Counted from the first letter of the stretch, positions 18,687-29,564 are shown. The stretch: DNA of 64,000 nt from Terriglobia bacterium (GCA_020073705.1 JAIQES010000011.1:22280-86279); one strand, 5' to 3'. Numbers and translations are program-made. The notes: generated by a model from the sequence alone, not told the origin.

Positions 18687-19853
18687 TCAGCGCCAGAGTT
18701 GCTTGGTTGCGAGCCGCGCCCCGTCTACCAGGGATTTCAATTTGGCCCACACAATGGTCGGGTGAATTTCAGTCGAGCCCGCGAACGACGAAAATCCGCA
18801 ATCGGCGCCAGCTATAACGTTTCCTCGGCCTACGATCTTCGCGTATCTCAGGATACGCTGCGCCACTAATTCCGGATGTTCTACAACGACGCTCGATTGC
18901 GTGATCACCCCCGGAATAAGAATCTTTCCTTCAGGTAGCTTCACGGTTTGCCACACCTGCCATTCATGTTCGTGGCGTGGATTGGCGGCCTCAAAGGAGT
19001 AGGCGCCCGCGTGTATCTTCAGAATGATGTCTACTACGTCCTTCAATTCCATATCGTGGACGCGAGGGCCCATGTTGATGCTGTAGCATGTGTGGAATCG
19101 GACCCGGTCTTCTGGAATTCCTCGCAGCGCGTGGTTGATGGCCTCCACATGCACCTCAGCCCACTTCCGGCAATCCTCGATCGTCGCATTCGGATTGAGC
19201 AGGTAATACGTTATAAGCCGGGGATCGTCGATCTGCACCAGGAAACCGGCGTCCACGATCGCCCTATATTCCTCGTGCATCGCATCGGCAATGGCGAATA
19301 AGAATTCGTCGCCTGTCTTGTAGTACTTGTTTTTCTGCCAGTCCTCGATATTCGAGGGTGAAATGGCGGGCATGAAAACTTCTTCTACGTGGACTCCATT
19401 CAAGGCAATCTTTAGGTTCTCGATGTCTCGCTGAAGCTGTTTTTGTCCCTTGTATTTAATCGGCCCAGTGCACACCATTTGAGTCTGGGTTGCCGCAGTC
19501 GTGGGACTGCCCGCCGAACGGGCGGCCTGTTCATAGAACTCCGGGAACGATTTCGCCTCGCGCGACCCAGCCCACGGGCTCCCTTTAGGCTCTCCCGGCT
19601 CGAAGCCACCGAGGCGTTCGCTGACATAGGTTATGAATCCTGGTTTGCCGAATTCTCCGTCGTCAATGATGTCCAAACCGATTTGTGCCTGCTTGTGGAC
19701 AATTTCCGCCACCGCGTTGCGGATCAAGTTCGCATTCGCCTGCGAATCGCTTCCTTTATCTCGGGGATTCGGTTGAAACAGCTCTAACAGCTCTGCCGGA
19801 CGCGGCAGGCTTCCCACGTGAGTGGTTAAAATCCTTTCTCGGCTGTTCTTCAT
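18687..19853 (-). CDS. MetE C-terminal-like / cobalamin-independent methionine synthase II family protein
   Basis: ILTTHVGSLPRPAEL, IGLDIIDDGEFGKPGF, HTCYSINMGP, IAGADCGF motifs. Confidence 0.85.
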   Translation of the reverse strand: MKNSRERILTTHVGSLPRPAELLELFQPNPRDKGSDSQANANLIRNAVAEIVHKQAQIGLDIIDDGEFGKPGFITYVSERLGGFEPGEPKGSPWAGSREAKSFPEFYEQAARSAGSPTTAATQTQMVCTGPIKYKGQKQLQRDIENLKIALNGVHVEEVFMPAISPSNIEDWQKNKYYKTGDEFLFAIADAMHEEYRAIVDAGFLVQIDDPRLITYYLLNPNATIEDCRKWAEVHVEAINHALRGIPEDRVRFHTCYSINMGPRVHDMELKDVVDIILKIHAGAYSFEAANPRHEHEWQVWQTVKLPEGKILIPGVITQSSVVVEHPELVAQRILRYAKIVGRGNVIAGADCGFSSFAGSTEIHPTIVWAKLKSLVDGARLATKQLWR

Positions 19854-20197
19854 GGGGTGCCTCTTTCCTTGATTGCGGTAGGGTCAACCACAGAATCCCC
19901 TCTTTTGCGGCTTATTCAAACGTCGGAGATGTTATCACCAAAAAATTAGGATTAGATAGGCCAAGGCTTCACGCCTGACCGACGGCTTTGTCTTTCTGAT
20001 CCCGGCCCTTTGATTTTGGAAGGGACGGCGGTCTTGCGAATCGTCGTCCTGTGGATGGGTCTCCCGTTTTGATCTTGCAGGGGCAAAATGTCCGGTTTGC
20101 TGTTAACGGTTTGGGTTCGCTGTCTTGTTCGCTCCTTGCCGCCTTGTTACTCTGGTCGAGAGTCTCTACATGCCCATTTATGCCTGAGCGCACATCC

Positions 20198-22690
20198 ATG
20201 CTCTCTGCGGGTAGCCCTGCGCGGATCAACCTCAAACCCTATGTGGCCGAACTGTCTCTGGGTACCCTGGCCGTCGGTGTAGACAACATCCACCACGACG
20301 TCTTCCTCAGCCCGAAGTTTGTCGAGTTGACCGGAGCCTACCTGCTCGAATTCATCCGTCAAAGCGCCAACCTCACCTTTCTTTCACAGACCGACCGATC
20401 ACAGCCCGACCGCCGGCAGACCCACCGCCGGGCCGCGCGCCCACCGGAGGCCGCCATCTGGAAGCGCCATCTGGCAGACCTGTTGCACGCGGGTCTGGAG
20501 CACGCCAAGCATGAGAAGAATATCGAGATCGACCTGTTGCTTCGAGTCGCCCTGCTGAAATTCCTGACGCAGGAAATCAGCACGCAATTTGCGAACCTCA
20601 TGCTCGAAGGCAAGGAGTGGTTCCGCAGCCGGGGCCAGCACTTTGAGCAGACCGAGCAGGCGCACGTCATAAAGGCGCGGCTGGCCGAGTTGCAGGCGGA
20701 CCGCCGAAATATGTTCCGCCACACGGGCCAGCACGTTTTTCAAGCGATGGTTGAGATCGAAGAGAACGGCCTGGCAAGTTCGCGGAAGGCCTTATGGGGC
20801 GACGAAATCGGAGGGGCCTACGATGTTTTGAACAATCGCCTCGTTTTTGTCGAGGCTGGCAAGGACGATGTGCTCTTCCTCGAGCAATACGTCCTGCTCG
20901 GAAATTATCCGCGCGACCAGGACCGGTTCGAAACCTTCGATGCCCTTCTGCTGGATTTCCTCAGGGAATCGGTCCTGGCCGGAGATCAGGGAAGTGATCT
21001 GAGTGACGCGTGGCGCGCGCATCAGGAACTCGCTGACGCTGCGGTGGCAAACCGGGCAAAAATCGCCCGCCTCGAGGAAGAGCACAACACGCTGGCGCGG
21101 CGGCTCGATCGCACCAACGGTCTGATGGCGCGCGTGGGCTTCGGCACTGATCCGGCAAGTCTGCGCGCGGCGATCACCGACGTTGAGAAGCGGCTTCGTC
21201 ACTTACGAGCCACACTCGAGTCCATGGGCCCGCGCATCGAAGCGGCGCGCAGCCAGGCAGATTACCTTGCCGGACAGTATCAAAATCGTTTGGGCGACTA
21301 CCTGAATCAGCCTGAAAATGCGCGCCGCCTGTTTGATGCAAACGCGCCGGGGGAGGAACGCGGCCATGCGGCAGAGACGCGGGCGCGGTTGCTGGAGGAA
21401 TCGATAGCGCGGCTCGAACAACGCGATCTGCTCGTCCACATCCTGGCCAGCTACCAGTTGCGGAACATCTGGCACGATTACTGCCCGCCGATCCACTTGC
21501 AGCAGTTAAAAAAGGCGCTGGTATCGCGCGAGGAATACAAGCACGTCGAGGACATCCTGAAACAGTTTCCGGCGCGGCAGTTTTCGATGCAGCGCATCGA
21601 CGAACTGGCGAAGAAAATCCGCCGCACGCCTCAAGAAGAGGTGCGCGCGGTCGCGCTGCGTTTCGCCGAGGACTTCATGCGGCTCCGGCGCGACACCCGC
21701 AATTACGAACGGCTGACGGCCGCGATGGAGCGCGTCAACCTCGTGCGCAACGAGCGCACGCGCGAGATGTCGAGCCTGAACAACAGCCTGTATGAGTTCC
21801 TTTTGCCGGAGGAAGCGCGGCCCGCCGAAGACCGTGTCCTCTCCCATACGATCATCAAGGCCGATGTGCGCGGCTCGACGAAGATTACCCAGGACCTGCT
21901 CGCGCGCGGCCTGAATCCCGCGTCGCTGTTCAGCCTGAATTTCTACGAACCGGTGAAGCGCATCCTCGACCGTTACGGAGCGGCGAAAGTGTTCATCGAG
22001 GGCGATGCGCTGGTGCTCGCCATTTTCGAAACCGAATCCAACCGCGCGCAACAACGCGCCGTCTCGAAGGCCTGCGCCCTTGCTCGCCAGATTCTCGCCG
22101 TTTCGTTCGCTTACAACGAACGCGCCGAATCAAACGAACTGCCGCGTTTGGAGCTGGGCGTCGGTATCGCATTTCAGGGGTCGGCGCCGACGTACTGGAT
22201 GGATACCGATTCGCGAATCATGATCTCCCGTGCATTGAACCTCTCCGACCGGCTCTCAAGCTGTTCGAAGGCCGCGAAGCGCCTACTCTCGCAGAATCCC
22301 TCGCTGTTTCGCCTCTTCCTGTTCCAGACCATGATGGAGGGCTCATCAGAAGACGAAGCGGACGAATTTCTGATTCGCTTCAATCTGAACGGGGTTGAAT
22401 TGAACGAAGAAGGCTTTCAGAAGTTGAAGGAAGAAATCGCGCTGACGTCGATCGAAGCGGATTGCGTAATGCCTTGGGGCAAGGAACGCGTCACGTTCTA
22501 CGCTGGGGAAACACCGGTCGGAGAGGGAATCGAGCCCGTTCTGATCCGCCGCGGTTTCGTCCGCCAGTTGATGCCCGACGGCAGCATCGGTTCCTCCGGC
22601 GCTCGCGCCTACTACGAAGTCTGCACCAGTCCCAAGGTGTTCGAACTGGTCGAATGCCTCACCGCCAGGGCCATCGCCCACCGCGAGTAA
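20198..22690 (+). CDS. Large coiled-coil protein with divergent class III nucleotidyl cyclase-like domain
   Basis: Long ORF; central LEEEHNTLARRLDR-type coiled coil; IIKADVRGSTKITQDLL, AAKVFIEGDALVLAIFE, RALNLSDRLSSCSKAAKRLL match cyclase homology domain positions; start uncertain. Confidence 0.7.
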   Translation: MLSAGSPARINLKPYVAELSLGTLAVGVDNIHHDVFLSPKFVELTGAYLLEFIRQSANLTFLSQTDRSQPDRRQTHRRAARPPEAAIWKRHLADLLHAGLEHAKHEKNIEIDLLLRVALLKFLTQEISTQFANLMLEGKEWFRSRGQHFEQTEQAHVIKARLAELQADRRNMFRHTGQHVFQAMVEIEENGLASSRKALWGDEIGGAYDVLNNRLVFVEAGKDDVLFLEQYVLLGNYPRDQDRFETFDALLLDFLRESVLAGDQGSDLSDAWRAHQELADAAVANRAKIARLEEEHNTLARRLDRTNGLMARVGFGTDPASLRAAITDVEKRLRHLRATLESMGPRIEAARSQADYLAGQYQNRLGDYLNQPENARRLFDANAPGEERGHAAETRARLLEESIARLEQRDLLVHILASYQLRNIWHDYCPPIHLQQLKKALVSREEYKHVEDILKQFPARQFSMQRIDELAKKIRRTPQEEVRAVALRFAEDFMRLRRDTRNYERLTAAMERVNLVRNERTREMSSLNNSLYEFLLPEEARPAEDRVLSHTIIKADVRGSTKITQDLLARGLNPASLFSLNFYEPVKRILDRYGAAKVFIEGDALVLAIFETESNRAQQRAVSKACALARQILAVSFAYNERAESNELPRLELGVGIAFQGSAPTYWMDTDSRIMISRALNLSDRLSSCSKAAKRLLSQNPSLFRLFLFQTMMEGSSEDEADEFLIRFNLNGVELNEEGFQKLKEEIALTSIEADCVMPWGKERVTFYAGETPVGEGIEPVLIRRGFVRQLMPDGSIGSSGARAYYEVCTSPKVFELVECLTARAIAHRE

Positions 22691-22810
22691 GATGATATCC
22701 TGCACCAGGATGCCGGGACTGCACTTCGTATTGACCTGGGCGGCGTTTGAATCATCGCACGCAGCAGCCCTATAATTCGTGCAGATCGGAACGCGCCTAG
22801 CGGCCTACTT

Positions 22811-22975
22811 GTGACAAAGAATAAACGCGCGCCATCGAAGTTCACTGCCGGGCGAGAAGCGCGGCGCCGCGCCCGCGAGTCGGCCGGCCCCCCTCCGCCT
22901 GAACGGATCATCCCCGACAAACGCCTCAAGCCACCCAAACACAAGAAGAAGCTGACTGAAATCAACGGCCAGTAG
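22811..22975 (+). CDS. Small highly basic protein, 54 aa, GTG start (not in supplied ORF track)
   Basis: VTKNKRAPSKFTAGREARRRARESAGPPPPERIIPDKRLKPPKHKKKLTEINGQ*. Confidence 0.5.
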   Translation: MTKNKRAPSKFTAGREARRRARESAGPPPPERIIPDKRLKPPKHKKKLTEINGQ

Positions 22976-23423
22976 TCGCGCGGCGCTCATTTTAGCCATC
23001 ATGGCTTCCGCTGATCATTGCTGCGAGTTGGGCAAAACGCTTCCGGTGCGCGTGCCACCGCGCAACATTATTCGTCCGACTGCTGGCATTCGCTGTTGAA
23101 ACTCCGGCCGAAGAGCGATTACCATGGTGTCCAGAGCAAACGCAATCGAATTTCGGGAAATGTGAAGAGCCAGAACCAGTGATTTGTCATGGTGAAGGCG
23201 AATAACTGCGAGGCGTGTGACCCGCTTGGTAATCTGGCGATGCGGACGTTGCCGGCGAGCTTGGGACATTGTGATTCGCCGGTAGAGTTTCGGCTTCGAC
23301 CAAATCCTTTGCACATTGAATTTTTGTCGATGAAGCGACGGATTGCGATTGACAGTGCCCAGCCTTTTCCGGGTTGCGCTTCAGAACCATCTGCACCCTT
23401 CTTGAGTTCGAAGGTGGCGTCCG

Positions 23424-24821
23424 ATGACGAACCTGAATCAAGTTTATGACGTCTTGGTTGTCGGTGGTGGGAACGCGGCCCTGTGCGCAGCCATCGCTTC
23501 ACGGGAAGCAGGGGCGACTGTCCTGGTGCTGGAGCATGCGCCGAAGGAATTTCGCGGAGGCAATAGCCGTCACACTCGAAATCTGCGGGCCATGCATCTG
23601 AAGCCTACTTCCACGCTTACTGATTCCTACTCGGAATCTGATTATTGGAACGACTTGCTGGGCGTGACTGGCGGGAAAACAGACGAGCATCTGGCGCGGA
23701 TAGCCATTCGCGGGACATCGGAAGTGCTCCCTTGGATGGAGGCCCACGGGGTGCATTTTCAGCCGTCATTGAGCGGCACACTGAATCTGTCGCGCACGAA
23801 CGCTTTTTTCCTGGGTGGAGGTAAAGCCCTGATGAATGCGTATTATGCGACCGCGGAACGGATCGGCATCAAGGTTGCATACAATACGGAAGTCAAGTCC
23901 CTCCGTCTCGTCGATGGTGCCGTCCAGGAGGCCGTTGCCATCAGCGAGAGCAGCCCGGTGACCGTTCGAGCAAGATCGATCGTCGTTGCTTCGGGCGGAT
24001 TCCAAGCCAACATCGAATGGCTACGCGAATACTGGGGCGACGCAGCAGATAATTTCCTGATTCGAGGCACGCCCTTTGATAAGGGCGTAATCTTGAGAAA
24101 TCTGCTCGATCAAGGCGTGGCGCCGATTGGAGATCCCAAGCAATGTCATGCGCTGGCCATTGATGCTCGCGCACCGAAATTTGACGGTGGAATTGTGAGC
24201 CGTCTGGATTGCATCCCTTTCGGCATCGTGGTCGATCATGAAGCTCGGCGTTTTTACAACGAGGGCGAAGATCTCTGGCCCAAGCGGTATGCAATCTGGG
24301 GACGGCTTGTAGCCCTGCGGCCCAAGCAAATCGCGTACGCGATCCTAGATACCAAATCCGAAACTCTCTTCATGCCTTCCGTTTTTCCGGCCTTCCGCGC
24401 AAACAGCGTCCGCGAGTTGGCCCAGAAACTGGGGCTTGATGCGGGGGCGTTGGAAGCAACGGTCCGGGATTTCAATAGTGCCGTGCAATCCGGCACATTC
24501 AATATTGGCTCACTCGATGATTGCCGGACCGCCGGGATTGATCCGCCGAAAACGCATTGGGCGCGGGCAATCGACACCCCACCTTTCATCGGTTATCCGT
24601 TGCGGCCGGGAATCACATTTACCTATCTCGGCGTGAAGGTAGATGAGAACGCGCGAGTTTTGATGAAGAACGGACAACCCTGCGAGAACCTTTTCGCCGC
24701 CGGGGAAATTATGGCCGGAAACATCCTAGGCGAAGGCTACACGGCAGGCATTGGCATGGCTATCGGGTCCGTATTTGGACGAATCGCCGGGAGAGAGGCT
24801 GCAAAGCTTGCGCGAAACTGA
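23424..24821 (+). CDS. tcuA: FAD-dependent tricarballylate dehydrogenase (TcuA-like)
   Basis: DVLVVGGGNAALCAAIASREAGATVLVLEHAPKEFRGGNSRHTRNLR; C-terminal [30 protein letters not shown]. Confidence 0.88.
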   Translation: MTNLNQVYDVLVVGGGNAALCAAIASREAGATVLVLEHAPKEFRGGNSRHTRNLRAMHLKPTSTLTDSYSESDYWNDLLGVTGGKTDEHLARIAIRGTSEVLPWMEAHGVHFQPSLSGTLNLSRTNAFFLGGGKALMNAYYATAERIGIKVAYNTEVKSLRLVDGAVQEAVAISESSPVTVRARSIVVASGGFQANIEWLREYWGDAADNFLIRGTPFDKGVILRNLLDQGVAPIGDPKQCHALAIDARAPKFDGGIVSRLDCIPFGIVVDHEARRFYNEGEDLWPKRYAIWGRLVALRPKQIAYAILDTKSETLFMPSVFPAFRANSVRELAQKLGLDAGALEATVRDFNSAVQSGTFNIGSLDDCRTAGIDPPKTHWARAIDTPPFIGYPLRPGITFTYLGVKVDENARVLMKNGQPCENLFAAGEIMAGNILGEGYTAGIGMAIGSVFGRIAGREAAKLARN

Positions 24822-25896
24822 AGCTGTGATTGAGGCCCGGCGTTTGATGGTGATCTGCAATGCCTGTCGCTATTGTGAGGGGTATTGTGCCGTCTTTCCG
24901 GCGATGGAACTGCGACGAAGCTTCTCCAACGGCGATTTAGGTTATCTCGCTAACTTGTGCCATGACTGTCGAGGCTGTTACTACGCCTGCCAATACGCGC
25001 CCCCACACGAGTTCGCCCTCAATCTTCCGCAAGCCCTGGCGCGGGTAAGGTCAGAAACCTACGCGGAATACGCATGGCCGCGACCTCTCGCAGGACTCTT
25101 CCAGCGCAATGGGATGTTCGTTTCACTTTTGACGTCGCTTGGCATTGCAGTCGTGCTCATATTCACTGCAAGACTACAGCCCTCCGCGATTCTCTATGGC
25201 CCACACCGTGGGCCGGGAGCATTTTACGCGGTCATACCCGAGGCGGCAATGATTGGCGTGGGCGGAGCGACGTTTGCATTTGCGATGCTGGCCCTTGTGA
25301 TGGGTTTTCTCAATTTTTGGCGTGACACCGGCGGCGGGCCGGTCGCGCAAGCGCGTTCGTTGCTCAAGGCAGCCTCCGATGTCTTGACGCTCCATAATCT
25401 CGGCGGAGGAGGATATGGATGCAATAACCGCGACGAAGCGTTCTCGCAGACTCGCCGATACTCTCACCAAGCGATGTTCTATGGCTTCCTTCTCTGCTTT
25501 GCTTCGACGTGCACGGCCGCCTTCTATGAACATGTTCTAGGCTTGGCCGCTCCATATCCGTTCCTCAGCATCCCAGTTTTGCTTGGTACGGCGGGTGGGT
25601 TCGGAATGTTGATCGGCACCGCAGGGCTTGCATGGGTTAAGGTCGGAAGCGATCCGGCGCCCGCAGCGAATGATCTGCTCGGTGCTGATTATGCGCTTCT
25701 TGCACTGCTGTTTCTCTCTGCTGCGACAGGGCTGCTTTTACTGGTATTAAGAGATACTCGCGCAATGGGTATTCTTCTGGCATTACACCTGGGTGTGATT
25801 CTGTCTTTTTTCTTGACGCTGCCTTACAGCAAATTCGTTCACGGAATTTATAGGTCGGCTGCCCTACTTCGCCACGCCGTGGAGCACACGAGGTAA
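24751..25896 (+). CDS. tcuB: Tricarballylate utilisation 4Fe-4S membrane protein (TcuB-like); true start probably 24808-24826
   Basis: [19 protein letters not shown] ... [26 protein letters not shown]-terminal TM segments; follows tcuA. Confidence 0.88.
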   Translation: MAWLSGPYLDESPGERLQSLRETEAVIEARRLMVICNACRYCEGYCAVFPAMELRRSFSNGDLGYLANLCHDCRGCYYACQYAPPHEFALNLPQALARVRSETYAEYAWPRPLAGLFQRNGMFVSLLTSLGIAVVLIFTARLQPSAILYGPHRGPGAFYAVIPEAAMIGVGGATFAFAMLALVMGFLNFWRDTGGGPVAQARSLLKAASDVLTLHNLGGGGYGCNNRDEAFSQTRRYSHQAMFYGFLLCFASTCTAAFYEHVLGLAAPYPFLSIPVLLGTAGGFGMLIGTAGLAWVKVGSDPAPAANDLLGADYALLALLFLSAATGLLLLVLRDTRAMGILLALHLGVILSFFLTLPYSKFVHGIYRSAALLRHAVEHTR

Positions 25897-25927
25897 TATC
25901 AGTGTCTCGCTCGCGGACACGCGAAAG

Positions 25928-27235
25928 GTGGTTAATGTGAGTACACAAGAAGCTTTCTCAAAAGCGCGTTCCATCTTTCGTGTCGCCAGTGGCAACTTCC
26001 TGGAAATGTATGATTTCATGGTATACGCGTATTATGCCTCGTATATCGCACACGATATTTTCCCGTCCAACAGCGAATTCGCATCACTCATACTTACATT
26101 GGGAACTTTCGGCGCCGGGTACCTCATGCGTCCCCTGGGCGCGATTGTCCTGGGTATATATATCGACCGGCATGGGAGGCGCTCCGGCCTGATTCTCACC
26201 CTGCTATTAATGGCAGTGGGCACATCTATCATTGCCTTTACGCCGCCCTACAGGACCATTGGCATTGTCGCGCCGATTGTTGTCGTGTCAGGTCGTTTGC
26301 TGCAAGGGTTCTCTGCCGGCGTTGAGTTGGGTGGTGTTTCGGTATATTTGGCGGAAATTGCGACTCCTGGCCACAGAGGGTTCTATTGCTCTTGGCAATC
26401 CGCCAGCCAGCAGATCGCAGTGATCTGTGCAGCACTTCTGGGAGTGACACTTAGTTCCATATTGCCGCCGGCGAGCATGGCTTTGTGGGGCTGGCGGGTT
26501 CCGTTCGTGATTGGCTGCCTGATTGTGCCACTGCTTTTCTGGCTGCGCAGATCATTGGCCGAAACGGAAGTCTTTCTGGCCCGCAAGCAACGGCCCGGAG
26601 TCTCGCAGATCCTTGCCTCACTTGGCGCCCACTGGAAAATAATCGTCGTGGGAGTATTGCTTTCCACTATGACAACCGTTTGTTTTTATCTGATAACTGC
26701 TTATACGCCGACATTCGGTCGCGTGGTATTGCACCTGACAAACCGAGCCAGCTTAATGGTTACTCTATGTGTCGGTCTATCGAACTTCATTTGGCTGCCC
26801 ATAGGCGGCGCCATCTCAGACCAAGTTGGGCGCAAACCTTTACTGATCTTCTTTGCGGTCGCTACACTGATATCAGCCTATCCCGCCATGTCTTGGTTGG
26901 TGAGCAATCCATCGGTAGCCCGGTTATTGATGGTTGAACTTTGGTTCTCCTGCATTTTTGGCTGCTACAACGGAGCCATGGTCCCCTTTTTGGCGGAAAT
27001 CATGCCTCAGGAGGTCAGGACCACCGGATTTGCGCTCGCGTTCAGTCTGGCGACCGCGATTTTTGGTGGTTTTACGCCAGCAATCTCTACGTATCTCATA
27101 CACGTTACGGGAAACTCGGCCATGCCCGCTGTTTGGCTATCCATGGCAGCTCTGTGCGGCCTTAGTGCAACAATGCTTGTCGGATGGCCCGGACTCGTCC
27201 TGGCCAAGTGGGAATCGAGCGTGTCGTCGGAATGA
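25928..27235 (+). CDS. tcuC: MFS citrate/tricarballylate transporter (TcuC-like)
   Basis: [30 protein letters not shown]..., [13 protein letters not shown]; context. Confidence 0.85.
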   Translation: MVNVSTQEAFSKARSIFRVASGNFLEMYDFMVYAYYASYIAHDIFPSNSEFASLILTLGTFGAGYLMRPLGAIVLGIYIDRHGRRSGLILTLLLMAVGTSIIAFTPPYRTIGIVAPIVVVSGRLLQGFSAGVELGGVSVYLAEIATPGHRGFYCSWQSASQQIAVICAALLGVTLSSILPPASMALWGWRVPFVIGCLIVPLLFWLRRSLAETEVFLARKQRPGVSQILASLGAHWKIIVVGVLLSTMTTVCFYLITAYTPTFGRVVLHLTNRASLMVTLCVGLSNFIWLPIGGAISDQVGRKPLLIFFAVATLISAYPAMSWLVSNPSVARLLMVELWFSCIFGCYNGAMVPFLAEIMPQEVRTTGFALAFSLATAIFGGFTPAISTYLIHVTGNSAMPAVWLSMAALCGLSATMLVGWPGLVLAKWESSVSSE

Positions 27236-27292
27236 TTTCCGGGACGCTCACCGTTCTCATTGCTTGCAATACAGGTTAGGTTGGGAGGAACA

Positions 27293-27964
27293 ATGCTTCA
27301 GTTATTATTGGCCATTCTGATTGGACTGGCACCTGCGCCAGTGGCAGCGCAAGACCCGGTCAAGGTCAGCCCGAGAGATTACAAAGTAGAGATTGAGAAC
27401 GATTGGGTGCGAGTCCTGCGAGTAAAACGGGGCCCTCACGAGAAAACACCGATGCACGAGCACCCCGCGTCGGTTGTGGTCCATCTGACGGATTGCCATC
27501 AGAGAATCACCGGAGCCGATGGGAAAGCGCAGGAAGTCAGACGAAAGGCGGGAGAGGTTTCTTATACCGACGCGGTCAACCACGCGGAGGAGAACCTCTC
27601 CGATCTACCGTCGGAGGCCGCCGTTGTCGAATTGAAGTCCGGGGCGCCGAAGGGGTTATCGTGGCCCCTCCCGTTCGATCCTGTCAGGCTGGACCCTCGG
27701 TACCACATCGTGCTCTTTGAGAATGACCGGGTGCGCGTGATCCGCACGATTCTGGAGCCTCACATTAAGAGCCCATTGCACGAGCATCCCCACTATGTCG
27801 TCGTGTATCTTACCGACCTGCACACGACCATGACGCTCGCCGATGGAAGGCAGGTGGACAACCCCCGAAAGCCGGGCGACATTGCTTGGCGGGATGCGCT
27901 GAAGCATGTAACCGAAAACATCGGTGACCGCACAGCCATGGAGATTCAAGTCGAGTTAAAGTGA
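27293..27964 (+). CDS. Secreted protein with two tandem cupin-like domains
   Basis: Signal peptide MLQLLLAILIGLAPAPVAAQ; PMHEHPASVVVHLTD and PLHEHPHYVVVYLTD duplicated; upstream GGGAGGA. Confidence 0.75.
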   Translation: MLQLLLAILIGLAPAPVAAQDPVKVSPRDYKVEIENDWVRVLRVKRGPHEKTPMHEHPASVVVHLTDCHQRITGADGKAQEVRRKAGEVSYTDAVNHAEENLSDLPSEAAVVELKSGAPKGLSWPLPFDPVRLDPRYHIVLFENDRVRVIRTILEPHIKSPLHEHPHYVVVYLTDLHTTMTLADGRQVDNPRKPGDIAWRDALKHVTENIGDRTAMEIQVELK

Positions 27965-28191
27965 GCATGGGTCTTTCTTCGGGTACACATTGCGGTTGTC
28001 CCTGCCAATTACTCAATCTGGACCGGAAGATCCGATTTGAGTAGAAGCTATTACGCAACTTGGCGAAGCTGTCGATTTCAAAGGGCCACATTCGGGTTAT
28101 GCAGACAGACCCTTCCAGTCTCAGGGACCACATCACGGGTCATTTTTTCGAGAGGGGCAATGGAATAACAGAGACAACTTGCGGCCCAGCG

Positions 28192-28767
28192 TTAACGACG
28201 CGCCGCTTTTTTCCGCTCTGTCCGTTTTGGTTTCTGCGGTTTGGGTGTTCGAAAGCCACGAATTGTTTCCTGGTCCCCGGTGATGCGGAACAGCCGGACT
28301 CGCGCGAGCCGCGCATTCTCCTTCACGCGCAGCCGTGCCGTACTGACTTCCAGCAGCAACTCGACCGGCGCCAGGTGTCCGCGCACGAACGAGGCCACGT
28401 GCGACGCGCCCGCGCGCAACAGCCGGTCCTCGGGTTCAATTAAGGCTATTTCGTCCTCTGCGAGGTTGAGCGTTTCATTGCATTCGACGAAGTAGCTCCC
28501 GCGGCCCAGGTCCCACCATTGGTACCGGTCTTCCAGCCGCAACCGTTGCGGCGCAACCTCCATGCGCCCCGCAGCTACGTACTCGCTCCCGCCAAAATCG
28601 ATCTGTCCCGTTGGGTCCACCGCCGAGATTTTGCGCGCGGTCAGATGGACGGAATAGCCGTGAACCTGATATTTTGGGTGGAGAATCCCAGCGATGCGTG
28701 CCGCCGCTACTTTCCCCGGCAAGAGTTGCATGGGGGCACTATACCCAACGGGGCGCAGGGCGTCCAC
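28192..28767 (-). CDS. dCTP deaminase/dUTPase-fold-like protein of uncertain function
   Basis: RGSYFVECNETLNLAEDEIALIEPEDRLLRAGASHVASFVRGHLAPVELLLEV resembles Dcd-like beta-fold segments. Confidence 0.5.
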   Translation of the reverse strand: MDALRPVGYSAPMQLLPGKVAAARIAGILHPKYQVHGYSVHLTARKISAVDPTGQIDFGGSEYVAAGRMEVAPQRLRLEDRYQWWDLGRGSYFVECNETLNLAEDEIALIEPEDRLLRAGASHVASFVRGHLAPVELLLEVSTARLRVKENARLARVRLFRITGDQETIRGFRTPKPQKPKRTERKKAARR

Positions 28768-28940
28768 AGAACACGCACACAGGTGCCGCGAAAAGGGCAG
28801 CCCTCAGACTGTCTGATAGTGGGTCAGTTTTTGAGTACGCCGTGACTCGGGCATAATCGCCAAGTTGTGAGGAATGGCCCTCCGGTTGAGAACCTTTTGG
28901 CTGTTAGCAAGAGGCGAAAAAATACCGGGGCGACGCGACT

Positions 28941-29564
28941 TTAGTCGATCCGGCAGTAGCAGTAGAGGAATTGCTGCGTGGTCCCAAGTGGGGTTTGATG
29001 CAGCTCCTTAGAACTCTCAACCAGGCGGAAGCGTGCGCCAAACTCGCGGTGAAGCGATTCGGCGTCATAACGCATTACTTCGAGCCCGCTGCATTTCGTA
29101 GGACCTTCCGGCCCAAACGTGCTGACAATGACGTGGCCGCCGTGCTTGACCGCGCGTGCCACAGCATTGACATAGGCAACACGTTTCTCCATCGAGGTGA
29201 GAAAATGGAAGACGGCGCGGTCGTGCCAAACGTCATATGCGCCTGGCGCGAGCCCCACTGTAGTAACGTCGGCTGTGATCCAGTGAACGCGGTCGGCAGC
29301 TTCTTTCAGACGTTTCTTCGTCACGTCGATTGCGGCTTGCGATACATCAAGAACGGTGATGTTTTGATAGCCTCGTGTAAGGAGGTCATCGACGAGAGTC
29401 GATTCACCGCCGCCAACATCAATGATGGACGCCGAGACTCCACCGGCCGCCCGCTCGATTAGAGAAAGCGACATTTCCAGGTGCGGACGATACCAACTGA
29501 CCTGGTCCGGCGCCTTGATGGTATAGACCTTCTCCCAGTGGGTCTTTGCATCGTCGGCGAACAT
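28941..29564 (-). CDS. Class I SAM-dependent methyltransferase
   Basis: SIIDVGGGESTLVDDLLTRGYQNITVLDVSQAAIDVTKKR; WITADVT. Confidence 0.85.
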   Translation of the reverse strand: MFADDAKTHWEKVYTIKAPDQVSWYRPHLEMSLSLIERAAGGVSASIIDVGGGESTLVDDLLTRGYQNITVLDVSQAAIDVTKKRLKEAADRVHWITADVTTVGLAPGAYDVWHDRAVFHFLTSMEKRVAYVNAVARAVKHGGHVIVSTFGPEGPTKCSGLEVMRYDAESLHREFGARFRLVESSKELHQTPLGTTQQFLYCYCRID

